A DNA stretch of 64,000 bases from NCBI RefSeq assembly GCF_009846745.1, contig NZ_AQPF01000004.1, positions 1-64,000 on the forward strand, read 5' to 3'. Below the pieces are notes generated by a model. That model saw only the letters and a program-made list of their open reading frames with translations, searched no databases and was not told the DNA's origin. How positions within the stretch are numbered: position 1 is the first letter of the stretch; the number at the start of each line of letters is the position of its first letter. The position numbers were made by a program, and so were the translations under genes. Shown piece after piece: positions 52,919 through 63,398 of this stretch. This DNA is from Alloalcanivorax xiamenensis. Its GTDB lineage: Bacteria > Pseudomonadota > Gammaproteobacteria > Pseudomonadales > Alcanivoracaceae.

Positions 52919-53713
52919 TTAGTTGTTGTTGTCAAAGCGGGGTGGCCGTTTCTCCATGAAGGCACGCACCCCCTCGCCGGACTCCGCGCCGGCGCCGCTG
53001 ACCACCATGGCGTGATGTTCCCGCTCCAGATGGTCCCGCAGTGAGTGGCGGCCGGCCTGATCCACTAGCGCCTTGATCCGGCCCAGAGCACCGGTGGCGC
53101 CCGCCGCCAGAGAACGCGCCAGCTTCTCCGCCGCCGGCATCAACTGGTCGTCCTCATGGATTTCCAATACCAGACCGGCGGCGAGACACTGCCGCGCGGT
53201 CAGTGGCGTATTGGTGAACAGGATATGTTTGGCGCGCATCGGTCCGGCCAGCCGGGTAAGGACCCAGGACACTCCCACATCCGGGCTCAGGCCGATAGCG
53301 GAATAGCCACCGCGCAGCTTCATCGATGACGACGCCAGCACCAGATCGGCGCACAACGCCACGCCGATGCCGCCACCGCCAAGCGAGCCGTTCACCGCGC
53401 TGACCACCGGTACCGGCAAGGTGCTCAGGGTGTGAATGGCCCGGTGCAATGGTGGAATCCCCTGGTCCATCAGCCCGGCCAGATCGTCACTGGCGACAAA
53501 ACCACTGATATCACCCCCGGCGCAAAAATGCGGCCCCTTGGCGGACAGCAGCACCGCGCGCACCTGGCCCTGGGCGCAAGCCCGCGCCAGGGCTTCCACC
53601 GTTTCCATGAACGCCGCCGACATCTCGTCATTGAGCACATTGGCCTGCTCCGGCCGGTTCAGGGTGACGTGGGCGACGGCGTCGCGGATCTCAAGCAGGA
53701 TCGGAGGGGACAT
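52919..53713 (-). CDS. enoyl-CoA hydratase/isomerase family protein
   Basis: A 264-residue crotonase-fold protein. Oxyanion-hole segments HFCAGGDISGF (about 62-72) and NGSLGGGGIGVALCADLVLA (about 108-127) are clear. In the catalytic stretch GYSAIGLSPDVGVSWVL the position of the hydratase Glu is not acidic, while the Asp of S-P-D-V-G is kept, as in isomerase-type members, so an isomerase or other crotonase activity is more likely than plain hydration. First gene of a two-gene operon with the acyl-CoA ligase. Confidence 0.9.
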   Translation of the reverse strand: MSPPILLEIRDAVAHVTLNRPEQANVLNDEMSAAFMETVEALARACAQGQVRAVLLSAKGPHFCAGGDISGFVASDDLAGLMDQGIPPLHRAIHTLSTLPVPVVSAVNGSLGGGGIGVALCADLVLASSSMKLRGGYSAIGLSPDVGVSWVLTRLAGPMRAKHILFTNTPLTARQCLAAGLVLEIHEDDQLMPAAEKLARSLAAGATGALGRIKALVDQAGRHSLRDHLEREHHAMVVSGAGAESGEGVRAFMEKRPPRFDNNN

Positions 53714-53975
53714 GGGGATTCCTGATCGGTTGAAAGTGTCGATCAGTGTAGGCAGGGCTTGCGGAGGGCTTCTTGTGTCAAATGGCTATGGGACGGGGGC
53801 GCGGGAGCCTTCGCTTGTGTTCGTGAAACCATAAGTTGGCCGGATTCTGAAGGGATAGTCTGTCCGGCCTTGAGTATGCGCGTGATTAGTTGTTTGTGAG
53901 TACTTACAATTGATGGGCTATGTTGCTTGTGGGTCTCAAGCAAGTATATAGCAAGGAATGTTCGGCTCTTCCCGG
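53714..53975. other. A/T-richer gap downstream of the reverse transcriptase gene
   Basis: 262 bases with noticeably lower GC than the genes to the left. I see no ORF of note, no tRNA and no copy of the tRNA-Ile 3' end that would mark an integration site. It likely carries the left boundary of the acquired segment containing the reverse transcriptase. Confidence 0.4.
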
Positions 53976-55394
53976 CTAGGATTCGAGGAGTTTAGCCTTT
54001 AGTTTTGCTTCAGCGTCGTGAATTGCTCTGTGCATCTTGGACTCGATCTGTCTATGCTGCTTATTGATGCCGTCGCCTCCAATGACTTTTTGAGCTAGCT
54101 TTAAATAGCGAAAGAACCCAAGTCGAGGGGCCCCTTTTGGTAGAATCCCGCCCTCACGAGTGTAGACATGGTTGCCATAGGCCGAGCCATAACCCATTGA
54201 CGTGAGCTTGGCATATAGTTGGCGTTTCTTTAGATGAGGGTTTTTCCGGCTTGCAGCTGCGACTCTTGCCCTTTCTATGGCCCTGTGAGCTTTAATCATG
54301 AATCTAGAGATGGTGGAGTCTCTGACCCTTGTTTCCTCTCCATCGAAGTTGAAGCCCAAGTACGTCACTGGGGCTGGTTCCCCCTCGGAATATTTATCGT
54401 CCAAAGAGAAGCTTTTTATGGTGCCGCTGTCATCCCTAACCCTGCGTCTGACAGTTTTACCATTATTGATAGTCAACTTTACGGCGTCCAGCTCTGCAAT
54501 TACGTTATTTTCCGCTTCTTGGCCTTTCCCGGAAGGGACGACGAGAAGAATATCGTCGCTGTATCTCCAATAAACGCCTCCCAAACCTGTGATGATCTGG
54601 TTCAAGCGCTTATCTGCGTTATACATATAGAGATTAGCTAAGACAGCACTAATCGGTAATCCTTGCGGGATACCTGATATTTGAGGTGGTTTGGGTTTTC
54701 GTTTGATATCCCAGACGATGTCATGCCGGTGGCGCAATAATGGCTTCACATCTTCTCTGAATGCTTTCGGGGTACAAATCGCTGCGCCAGAAGATCCTGC
54801 GCGGCGCCGAACTTCTCCTCCGAATAAGTCTCGTAATTCCGGGAGTGTTACGGCTGAGCTGTCTGTGCAGGCGTTATAAACGGCATAATGATCGTTAGGA
54901 AGGCTTTGTTCGTTAAGAATCCTTTTCCACTGATTTTTGAGTTCTTCATGATCCAGAGCATCAAAGAATCCCTCAACATCAATTGCGACTACATCACATG
55001 GGCGGTGAGAGGCAATATAGCTGAAGGCTTCGTGCGCAAAATGGATGTTGCATTTAGGGACGTCGAAGCGCCTGTAAGCCAAAACATGATCCTCTCCCTC
55101 TTTTTTGTACAGCTCTTCCAGGCGGTCGCCGAGGACATGAGCATAGTAAGAGTAGATATGTGAGTCACTGTGTGCAGCATAGGCAATTGGCCGACGTTTG
55201 GTTGTGTGGACTCTTCGACCAGAGACCTCTTTCTTCGAAGTGGTTTCTTGTGGGTTCAAGATCACAGGCCAAAAGGCGTGACTTGCAACGTTGGATGGGG
55301 AAGTGACGAGCCTTTCGGCTTTGTCTCTGGATATAGGGCGGTCAAAGTGAGCGTAGGTACGCCGTTTATACCAGTCCTTCTTAGCGTTCTGCAT
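53976..55394 (-). CDS. stand-alone reverse transcriptase, defence (DRT/UG) type
   Basis: A 472-residue RNA-dependent DNA polymerase. RT motifs: VVAIDVEGFFDALDHEEL (motif A, about 136-153), GIPQGLPISAVLANLYM (motif B, about 241-257), RYSDDILLV (motif C, Y-S-D-D at about 278-281) and TYLGFNFDGE (motif E-like, about 345). No integrase, maturase (X/HNH) or retron msr/msd structure is seen. The opening (RRTYAHFDRPIS, KAERLV, HAFWPVI) resembles, from memory, the DRT2/UG2-like group, but I am not sure of the class. Low GC compared with its neighbours, and adjacent to a tRNA gene: signs of transfer. ATG at 55394 with agaagg upstream. Confidence 0.85.
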   Translation of the reverse strand: MQNAKKDWYKRRTYAHFDRPISRDKAERLVTSPSNVASHAFWPVILNPQETTSKKEVSGRRVHTTKRRPIAYAAHSDSHIYSYYAHVLGDRLEELYKKEGEDHVLAYRRFDVPKCNIHFAHEAFSYIASHRPCDVVAIDVEGFFDALDHEELKNQWKRILNEQSLPNDHYAVYNACTDSSAVTLPELRDLFGGEVRRRAGSSGAAICTPKAFREDVKPLLRHRHDIVWDIKRKPKPPQISGIPQGLPISAVLANLYMYNADKRLNQIITGLGGVYWRYSDDILLVVPSGKGQEAENNVIAELDAVKLTINNGKTVRRRVRDDSGTIKSFSLDDKYSEGEPAPVTYLGFNFDGEETRVRDSTISRFMIKAHRAIERARVAAASRKNPHLKKRQLYAKLTSMGYGSAYGNHVYTREGGILPKGAPRLGFFRYLKLAQKVIGGDGINKQHRQIESKMHRAIHDAEAKLKAKLLES

Positions 55395-55565
55395 TGTTTG
55401 CCTTCTGGAACCGGTGGCAGCAAGCACGCTGCGGCCACTTGCATGGCGCCACCGTCGAGCGGAACCTTACGATACCGCTTGGCCAAGCCTGGTGATATCA
55501 GAATCACACAAGCCGACCTACGATGCCCAGACCTGTTTGATCGGGCAACGCCGCAAAAATACTCT
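55395..55565 (-). ncRNA. candidate structured RNA preceding the reverse transcriptase
   Basis: About 170 bases between an A/T-rich promoter-like patch (minus strand ttacattatacattagagta, about 55560-55580) and the RT start contain several complementary segments. These are tgccc/gggca (about 55523-55547), the self-complementary gcttggccaagc (55477-55488), and cggtggc/gccaccg (about 55411-55455) enclosing gcagc-gtgctt-gctgc. No ORF. DRT-type systems are known to carry a template RNA next to the RT gene. Boundaries are estimates. Confidence 0.4.
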
Positions 55566-55592
55566 AATGTATAATGTAATTGGAGGAATGCT

Positions 55593-55721
55593 ATGAAGCA
55601 CTCTGATCACCATGTCAGCATTGAGCCAAGCTTCAAGCTGGTGCTGCGAAATGCAGTAATAGCTTGGATAGTCCAGTTCGTACTTGACTGTGGTGTAACC
55701 AATCAGCCTCCAGCGCTTTAA
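55593..55721 (+). CDS. possible 42-residue protein divergent from the RT
   Basis: A small reading frame with an excellent ribosome binding site (ggagg, 6 bases before ATG), starting MKHSDHHVSIEPSFKLVLRN and containing a hydrophobic run (AVIAWIVQFVL). A perfect tataat (55570-55575) lies upstream but so close that the transcript would start almost at the ribosome binding site. No family recognised. It could be a small partner of the RT or chance. Confidence 0.35.
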   Translation: MKHSDHHVSIEPSFKLVLRNAVIAWIVQFVLDCGVTNQPPAL

Positions 55722-55928
55722 CTAACCGGAGTCCGTTAAGCCTATGAATTTACATTTGCATAGTCAATAGTCTGAAGGCCGGTATTAAGGCGCAAGCTGG
55801 ATCCTTCGAGAAACTTGCAGGATTGCTGGATCTGGTGAGGACAAATTATGCCTAATCATCACCATGGCTTGTCCAAAACGGCCAAGCTACGGTTACAAGA
55901 ACACGGCTGGCTGCGACTGACGCAAGAA
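55722..55928. other. gap between the RT region and tRNA-Ile2
   Basis: About 200 bases of moderate GC. A frame starting MPNHHHGLSKTAKLRLQEHG at 55848 runs antisense through the tRNA and stops at 55994; its second half is just reverse-translated tRNA. I see no further supported feature. Confidence 0.4.
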
Positions 55929-56005
<77 letters not shown>

Positions 56006-56109
56006 TTTGGAACTCGGAGGATGTTCAGCAGAGCGGGAGACGGTGTCCTGCCCCGGCCGGCGGTCTCGGTGGTGAGTTGCCGGTGGTCCTTTGTGTCTTC
56101 GTTTATCCC

Positions 56110-56148
56110 CGAAAAAACAAGGCCCGGATGGCGGTCGCCGTCCGGGCC
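56110..56148 (-). terminator. rho-independent terminator of rpoD
   Basis: On the minus strand ggcccggacggc-gacc-gccatccgggcc (one mismatched pair) is followed by ttgtttttt. Located 17 bases after the rpoD stop. Confidence 0.9.
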
Positions 56149-56165
56149 GATAGTTATATAACGAG

Positions 56166-58055
<1,890 letters not shown>

Positions 58056-58102
58056 GCGAAATGCCCGTAGTTGGAAGAGCCGTGGTCCTGGGAAAACGGC
58101 GT

Positions 58103-58108
58103 ATTATA
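58103..58108 (-). promoter_or_regulatory. possible internal promoter -10 of rpoD
   Basis: Minus-strand tataat in the dnaG-rpoD gap, 48 bases before the rpoD ATG. The -35 region is poor (tggctc at 17-base spacing). E. coli also has promoters between dnaG and rpoD, though inside dnaG. Confidence 0.4.
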
Positions 58109-58148
58109 CGCGGATATGGGGGGTGGAGCCAGTAATCACAAGCCCCCG

Positions 58149-60059
58149 CTATGGTTCCGCCTGGTGCCCGGCGCGTGCTTTGGCGAGGGCCCGGTGCAGT
58201 TCCGAAAGCCGCGCCAGGTCTGGATCGGGGCGGGCTTCCTCGGTTTTCAATGTCTGTTCCAGTGCAAGAGTGTGCAGGCGGTGCAGGGCGTCGTCCCAGT
58301 ACCGCCGCGCGGTATCGTCGTCCATGGTGGGTTTCAGTGCCTCGCGCAGCAGGCGGGACAGGGATTCGCCCTGTTCCAGTGCCATGATGGCGCCCAGTGC
58401 CGCCGCCGGGGTGGCGTGCTCGCGCACCGCGCCGGCCACTTGAAGCAGCAGATCGACCCGTGCCAGGTCCAATTCCTCCACGCCCTCGGGGAGTGGGCGG
58501 TCACGCACCACCTGAGGATGGGAAAGCAGCAGCAGGACCAGCCGTTCCACCAGGCTCAGGCCGGGGCGGCGGGCGCCCGACGCCTGATGCGGTCGAGCGG
58601 GGATATCATCCGGCTCGTTCGCCATGGCCGGCGGGAAGTCCGGCGGCGGTGTCTCGTCCCAATCCGGCTCTTGCTCATGGCTGGTGGCCCGGGGAGGCGG
58701 AGCCGCGGGTTTGGGGGGCGCCGCCGGCCGGGGCGCGGGTTCGGCCGGTGTTTCCTGGCGCAGCCGCTCCAGGGAGGCGCGTTCCAGTCGTGTCAGCCGC
58801 GCCAGTTCCTCCTCCAGCAGCACCCGGTAGAATGGCCCCGAGGGCTTGCTCAGGTAAGGGAGCGCCAGCCGCGCCAGCCGTGCCCGGCCGTCCACGGTGT
58901 TCAGGTCCAGCCCTTCGGAAAGATGCCGGAACAGATAGCTGGACAGGGTGTCCGCCTTCTCGGTGAGCGCCAGCAGGGTTTCCGGCCCCTGGGCACGCAC
59001 CAGGGTGTCCGGGTCCTCGCCGTCGGGCAGGAACAGGAAGCGCGCCTGCTTGCCGTCGTCCAGGGACGGCAGGGCGGATTCCAGAGCCCGCCAGGCGGCG
59101 CGTCTGCCGGCGTTGTCGCCGTCGAAACAGAACACCACCTCGTTCACTTGCCGGAATAGGGTCTGGCAGTGCTCCGGGCTGGTGGCGGTGCCGAGGGTCG
59201 CCACCACGTTGGGCACCCCGTGCTGAGCCAGGGCGATCACATCCATGTAACCCTCCACCACGTAAAGGCGGTCGCTGCGGTCGCGGCTGCGGCGCCATTC
59301 CCACAGCCCGTACAGTTCCCGGCCTTTGTGGAACACCGGGGTTTCCGGGCTGTTCAGGTATTTGGGTTTGCCGTCGCCGAGTACCCGGCCGCCGAAGCCG
59401 ATGGTGCGGCCGCGGGCATCCCGGATCGGGAACTGGATCCGGTCACGGAACTTGTCGTAAACCCGGCCGGTGTCCTCGCGCCGCACCAGCAGACCAGCAG
59501 TGAGGGCTTGCTCCAGCCCGGCCTGATCCAGCGACAGCCCGGTCGTTAGATTATCGAAACCGGGCGGGGCGAAGCCCAGGCCGTATTGGGCGGCGATCTC
59601 GCCGCTGAGTCCCCGGCCTTTCAGGTAAGCCACCGCTTTTTGCCGGTCCGGGGCGCTTTTTAACTGCTGACGATAGTAGCGCTCCGCCCGTCCGAGCAAA
59701 TCGTACAGGGTTTGCAGGCGGCTCCGGCGTGCCTTCTCCTCGCGGCTGTCGTGATGCTCTTCACGCGGGATGTCCACACCGGCGCGGCCGGCCAGTTGCT
59801 CCACCGCCTCGGGGAAGGAGAGGTGGTCGTACTCCATGACGAAGCGCAGGGCATCGCCGGAGGCGCCACAGCCAAAGCAGTAGTAGAACTGTTTGTCCGG
59901 GGACACCGTGAACGACGGCGTCTTCTCCTGGTGGAACGGACAGCACGCGGAATAGTTCCGCCCGGTCTTCTTCAGCGGCACGCGGGCGTCGATCAGCGGC
60001 ACGATATCGATTCGCGCGAGAAGATCCTGAATAAAATGTTCGGGAATCAAACCGGCCAT
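58149..60059 (-). CDS. dnaG: DNA primase
   Basis: A 636-residue primase that makes RNA primers at the replication fork. CHC2 zinc finger (CCPFHQEKTPSF to YYCFGCG, about 28-53), catalytic core with Toprim motifs VEGYMDVIAL and DGDNAGRRAA (about 255-320), then a Pro/Ala-rich linker (about 430-490) and the C-terminal DnaB-binding helical domain. The frame is open to 60095; I chose the ATG at 60059 (MAGLIPEHFIQDLLARIDIV), the usual DnaG beginning. Part of the rpsU-(yqeY)-dnaG-rpoD macromolecular-synthesis group. Confidence 0.98.
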   Translation of the reverse strand: MAGLIPEHFIQDLLARIDIVPLIDARVPLKKTGRNYSACCPFHQEKTPSFTVSPDKQFYYCFGCGASGDALRFVMEYDHLSFPEAVEQLAGRAGVDIPREEHHDSREEKARRSRLQTLYDLLGRAERYYRQQLKSAPDRQKAVAYLKGRGLSGEIAAQYGLGFAPPGFDNLTTGLSLDQAGLEQALTAGLLVRREDTGRVYDKFRDRIQFPIRDARGRTIGFGGRVLGDGKPKYLNSPETPVFHKGRELYGLWEWRRSRDRSDRLYVVEGYMDVIALAQHGVPNVVATLGTATSPEHCQTLFRQVNEVVFCFDGDNAGRRAAWRALESALPSLDDGKQARFLFLPDGEDPDTLVRAQGPETLLALTEKADTLSSYLFRHLSEGLDLNTVDGRARLARLALPYLSKPSGPFYRVLLEEELARLTRLERASLERLRQETPAEPAPRPAAPPKPAAPPPRATSHEQEPDWDETPPPDFPPAMANEPDDIPARPHQASGARRPGLSLVERLVLLLLSHPQVVRDRPLPEGVEELDLARVDLLLQVAGAVREHATPAAALGAIMALEQGESLSRLLREALKPTMDDDTARRYWDDALHRLHTLALEQTLKTEEARPDPDLARLSELHRALAKARAGHQAEP

Positions 60060-60199
60060 GGGAAGAATATTCCAACTCACCCGGGCTGATGGCAAGTCCG
60101 GCTAATGAGAGAAAGTGGTGGAAGCCGGCACACAACGGCTTATGAGGACTGATGAGGGTGCCGCCGGGGGTGGGCGGGAACCGCGTGCCGGGCCCGGAA

Positions 60200-60649
60200 T
60201 CAGCCAGTGAGCCTGGCTTTGACCTTGCCGCTGACCGCGCCTATGTCGGCCCGGCCCTGCAGTTTGGGCTTGAGCAAGCCCATGACCTTGCCCATGTCAC
60301 CCATGCCGGCGGCGCCGGTGCTGGTGATGGCCTCGTCGATCAACGCCTCGATTTCGGCATCGCTCAGGGGCTGGGGCAGGAATTCCTGGAGGATCAGAAT
60401 TTCCGCTTCTTCCACCTCGGCCAGTTCCGGACGGTTGGCGTCACGGTACTGACCGGCGGAATCCTTGCGCTGCTTGACCAGTTTATCGAGCACGGCGAGA
60501 GAGCGGGCGTCATCCACTTCGATGCGCTCGTCCACCTCGATTTGCTTCAGCGCCGCCATGGCCATACGCAGAACACCCAGGCGCGCCTTGTCTTTGGCGC
60601 GCATGGCGTCTTTGGTGGCATCGGCGAGCTGTGCTTTGATCGCGCTCAT
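60200..60649 (-). CDS. GatB/YqeY domain protein
   Basis: A 149-residue protein of the YqeY family, the stand-alone form of the tRNA-binding tail domain of GatB. Typical features: start IKAQLADATKDAMRAKDKAR, VEEAEILILQEFLPQPLSDA in the middle, and the Gly/Met-rich GAAGMGDMGKVMGLLKPKLQ near the end. Commonly located between rpsU and dnaG, as here. Function not established; a role with tRNA or in translation is assumed. ATG at 60649 preferred to the TTG at 60655. Confidence 0.93.
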   Translation of the reverse strand: MSAIKAQLADATKDAMRAKDKARLGVLRMAMAALKQIEVDERIEVDDARSLAVLDKLVKQRKDSAGQYRDANRPELAEVEEAEILILQEFLPQPLSDAEIEALIDEAITSTGAAGMGDMGKVMGLLKPKLQGRADIGAVSGKVKARLTG

Positions 60650-60670
60650 GGTCAAGGACCGGAAACGGTC

Positions 60671-60886
60671 TTAGTACAGACGCTTACGGGCGAGCTGCTC
60701 GCGTTGCAGCTTCTTCAGGTGACGCTTGACCGCGGCAGCGCGCTTACGCTTGCGTTCCTGAGTCGGCTTCTCGTAGTTCTCGCGACGGCGGACTTCGGAC
60801 AGAACACCGGCTTTTTCACAGGAGCGCTTGAAGCGGCGCAGGGCCACGTCGAAGGGTTCGCCTTCTTTTACTTTCACCTGAGGCAT
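60671..60886 (-). CDS. rpsU: 30S ribosomal protein S21
   Basis: A 71-residue, very basic protein: MPQVKVKEGEPFDVALRRFK at the start and RKRAAAVKRHLKKLQREQLA near the end, the standard S21 sequence. It helps 30S subunits recognise mRNA leaders. First gene of the leftward rpsU-yqeY-dnaG-rpoD series, divergent from tsaD. Confidence 0.99.
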   Translation of the reverse strand: MPQVKVKEGEPFDVALRRFKRSCEKAGVLSEVRRRENYEKPTQERKRKRAAAVKRHLKKLQREQLARKRLY

Positions 60887-61107
60887 GAAGTATCACCTAC
60901 CTAAAAAGTGTTGAGTTGTGTGGGTTCCGCCTCGGGCTCAGGTGGTCCCTCGGGGGCAAACGTCATGGGGACGGCCACCCAGGCGGCAGGGCGCGAATTC
61001 TACCCGTGACCGGTAGGTAAATGCAAATGGCGGCGTGCCGGGCTATCATGCCGACCCTTGCCGGCGGGTGCGCCGCCGGCCGGATTCTGTTTTTTGAGGT
61101 AGGCGAA
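60887..61107. promoter_or_regulatory. divergent rpsU / tsaD promoter region
   Basis: 221 bases between the divergent start codons. It must contain promoters of both genes, as in most gammaproteobacteria. I could not define the hexamers with confidence. Confidence 0.4.
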
Positions 61108-62145
61108 ATGCGCGTTTTGGGCATCGAAACCAGCTGCGACGAGACCGGCGTGGCCGTATACGACACTGAACAGGGCCTGTTGAGTCAGGCCCTGTTCAGT
61201 CAGATCGATATGCACGCGGTCTACGGTGGCGTGGTGCCGGAATTGGCCAGCCGTGACCATGTGCGGCGGTTGCTGCCCCTGCTGCGCCAGGTCCTGTCCG
61301 ACGCCGGCATCGGCGCCCGGGAACTGGGCGGCGTCGCCTACACCGCCGGCCCGGGGTTGGCGGGAGCCCTGCTGGTGGGAGCCGGTGTCGCTCGTGCTCT
61401 GGCCTATGGCTGGGGCGTGCCGGCGTTGCCGGTACACCATATGGAAGGGCACCTGCTGGCGCCGTTGCTGGAGGATGATGCCCCGGACTTTCCCTTTGTC
61501 GCGCTGCTGGTCAGTGGTGGGCACTCACTGCTGCTGGAAGCCCGTGCCCTGGGTGAATACGTCCCTTTGGGCGAATCCGTGGACGACGCCGCCGGTGAAG
61601 CCTTCGACAAGGCGGCGAAGATGATGGGATTGGGCTATCCCGGCGGGCCGGCGATCAGCCGTCTGGCGGAGCAGGGGCAGGCCGGGCGCTTTCGCTTTCC
61701 CCGGCCGATGACCGACCGGCCCGGCCTGGATATGAGCTTCTCGGGCCTCAAGACCTTCACCCTCAACACCATTCACGATCTCGGCGGTGCCGACGCTCTG
61801 GATGACCAGGACCGCGCCGATGTGGCTCTCGCGTTCCAGGAAGCGGTGGTGGACACTCTGGTGATCAAATGCCGCCGGGCCATGCAGGCCACGGGCGCCA
61901 AACGTTTGGTGGTGGCCGGTGGCGTCAGCGCCAACGCCATGTTGCGCGAGCGGCTGGCTCAGGCCATGGGCAAGCTGGGAGTGAAGGTGTATTACCCCGG
62001 GCTGGCGTACTGCACCGACAATGGCGCCATGATCGCCTACGCGGGGGCACTGCGGCTGGCCGCCGGCGAGCGTCAGAAGGGGCTGGGCGTCAGTGTTCGG
62101 GCGCGCTGGCCGCTGGCGGAGCTGGCGCGGGTGGCTTCTCATTGA
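61108..62145 (+). CDS. tsaD: tRNA N6-threonylcarbamoyladenosine transferase TsaD
   Basis: A 345-residue ASKHA-fold enzyme that, with TsaB and TsaE, transfers threonylcarbamoyl to A37 of ANN-decoding tRNAs. Start MRVLGIETSCDETGVAVYD; metal-binding H-x-E-G-H as HHMEGH (about 111-116); LVSGGHSLL; GESVDDAAGEAFDKAAKMMG; LVVAGGVSANAMLRERL. Start at 61108 is fixed by the conserved N-terminus, although the frame is open upstream. Confidence 0.99.
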   Translation: MRVLGIETSCDETGVAVYDTEQGLLSQALFSQIDMHAVYGGVVPELASRDHVRRLLPLLRQVLSDAGIGARELGGVAYTAGPGLAGALLVGAGVARALAYGWGVPALPVHHMEGHLLAPLLEDDAPDFPFVALLVSGGHSLLLEARALGEYVPLGESVDDAAGEAFDKAAKMMGLGYPGGPAISRLAEQGQAGRFRFPRPMTDRPGLDMSFSGLKTFTLNTIHDLGGADALDDQDRADVALAFQEAVVDTLVIKCRRAMQATGAKRLVVAGGVSANAMLRERLAQAMGKLGVKVYYPGLAYCTDNGAMIAYAGALRLAAGERQKGLGVSVRARWPLAELARVASH

Positions 62146-62193
62146 GATCGATCGAGGTCCTTTGCCGCATGAAAAGGGCCCTCGCCGTACCCC

Positions 62194-62264
62194 ATTCGCT
62201 GCCAAGGCAGCTTCCCACGGAGAGAGGCTACGGAGCTGCTGTGGGACGCTGCCTTGGCAGCGAA
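62194..62264. repeat. REP-type palindromic repeat pair, copy 4
   Basis: Arms attcgctgccaaggcagctt then cccac (62194-62218) and gtgggacgctgccttggcag then cgaa (62241-62264), between the convergent tsaD and plsY genes. The most regular copy in the window; as RNA it would form a strong hairpin in both directions. Confidence 0.85.
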
Positions 62265-62283
62265 CTGGCGTTAAGTGGTACCC

Positions 62284-62889
62284 CTAACCTTTCTTCCTGA
62301 ACCCCAGTTCCTCACCGCGCAGCAGTTTGGCCAGGTTGGCGCGGTGGCGCACGATCATGATCAGGGTCAGGGCGGCCATCGGCGGCGCGGCGCCGGGCAG
62401 CCAGAACCACAGGCAGATAGGTGCGGCGATGAAGGCGCTCAGCGACGCCACCGAGGAGATCCGTAGTATCCCGAACACCACCAACCACACCGCGCCCGCC
62501 ACCAGGCCGCTGGGCCAGTGCAGCGGGAACAGCACGCCAAAGGCGGTGGCCACGCCCTTGCCACCCTGGAATTGGAAGAACACCGGGAACAAGTGGCCGA
62601 GGAAGGCGCAGAAACCGACCAGTGCCACGGCAAATGGGGAGAGCCCCAGAGCCGTCGCCACCAGGACGGGCAGCACCCCTTTCAGCACGTCGCCGACCAG
62701 AGTCAGCGCCGCCGCCGGTTTGCCGGCGATGCGCAGCACATTGGTGGCGCCGGGATTGCTGGAGCCCTGGGTGCGCGGGTCCGGATGGCCGAACAAGCGG
62801 CAGACCAGGATGGCGCTGGAAATCGAGCCCAGCAGATACGCCACCGCGCATAAAGACAGCAACCAACCCCAGCTTTCCTGTAATGCCAT
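62284..62889 (-). CDS. plsY: glycerol-3-phosphate acyltransferase PlsY
   Basis: A 201-residue inner-membrane enzyme that acylates glycerol-3-phosphate from acyl-phosphate, the first step of phospholipid synthesis. About five helices; motif GSISSAILVCRLFGHPDPR, GSSNPGATNVLR (about 45-56) and HLFPVFFQFQGGKGVATAFG (about 99-118) are the three family motifs. Start ATG at 62889; a GTG at 62898 is the alternative. Usual neighbour of tsaD and folB. Confidence 0.97.
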   Translation of the reverse strand: MALQESWGWLLSLCAVAYLLGSISSAILVCRLFGHPDPRTQGSSNPGATNVLRIAGKPAAALTLVGDVLKGVLPVLVATALGLSPFAVALVGFCAFLGHLFPVFFQFQGGKGVATAFGVLFPLHWPSGLVAGAVWLVVFGILRISSVASLSAFIAAPICLWFWLPGAAPPMAALTLIMIVRHRANLAKLLRGEELGFRKKG

Positions 62890-63041
62890 GGCAACCACCG
62901 GCTATAATCCCCGAATCAACAGGCTGGACATTGTACACACAAGCCGCTTGTCGCGCGTCACCCCGGGGTCAGGCTCCCGGGAGCGGCGGCGCCAAACCTA
63001 ACCGCGTATCAGGCCCGCGCGCGGCCGGACCGAGGAACAGC

Positions 63042-63398
63042 ATGGACATCGTTTATATCAATGATTTGAAAGTCGATACGGTGATCGGCATTTTCGACTG
63101 GGAGCGGCGTATCCGTCAGACCGTCAGCCTGGATCTGGAGATGGCCGCGGATATCCGCAAGGGCGCCGCCACCGATCACATCGATGACGCCCTGGACTAC
63201 AAAAGCATCAGCAAGCGGCTGATCGCCTTTATCGAGGAAAGCGAATTCCAACTGGTGGAAACCCTGGCGGAGCAGGTGGCGGCGCTGGTGCTGGAGGAAT
63301 TCAATGTGCCCTGGCTGCGATTGCGGTTGAGCAAACCAGGCGCCCTGCGCGGTGCCCGCGATGTTGGCGTGATTATCGAGCGCGGGGAGCGTTCCTGA
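63042..63398 (+). CDS. folB: dihydroneopterin aldolase
   Basis: A 118-residue enzyme of folate synthesis that splits 7,8-dihydroneopterin to 6-hydroxymethyl-dihydropterin. Family pattern: MDIVYINDLKVDTVIGIFDW, the conserved Glu in W-E-R, DYKSISKRL, ETLAEQVAALVL with the pterin-binding Glu, and LSKPGALRGARDVGV. Overlaps the folK start (TGATG), so translation is coupled. Start at 63042 with gagga upstream. Confidence 0.97.
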   Translation: MDIVYINDLKVDTVIGIFDWERRIRQTVSLDLEMAADIRKGAATDHIDDALDYKSISKRLIAFIEESEFQLVETLAEQVAALVLEEFNVPWLRLRLSKPGALRGARDVGVIIERGERS

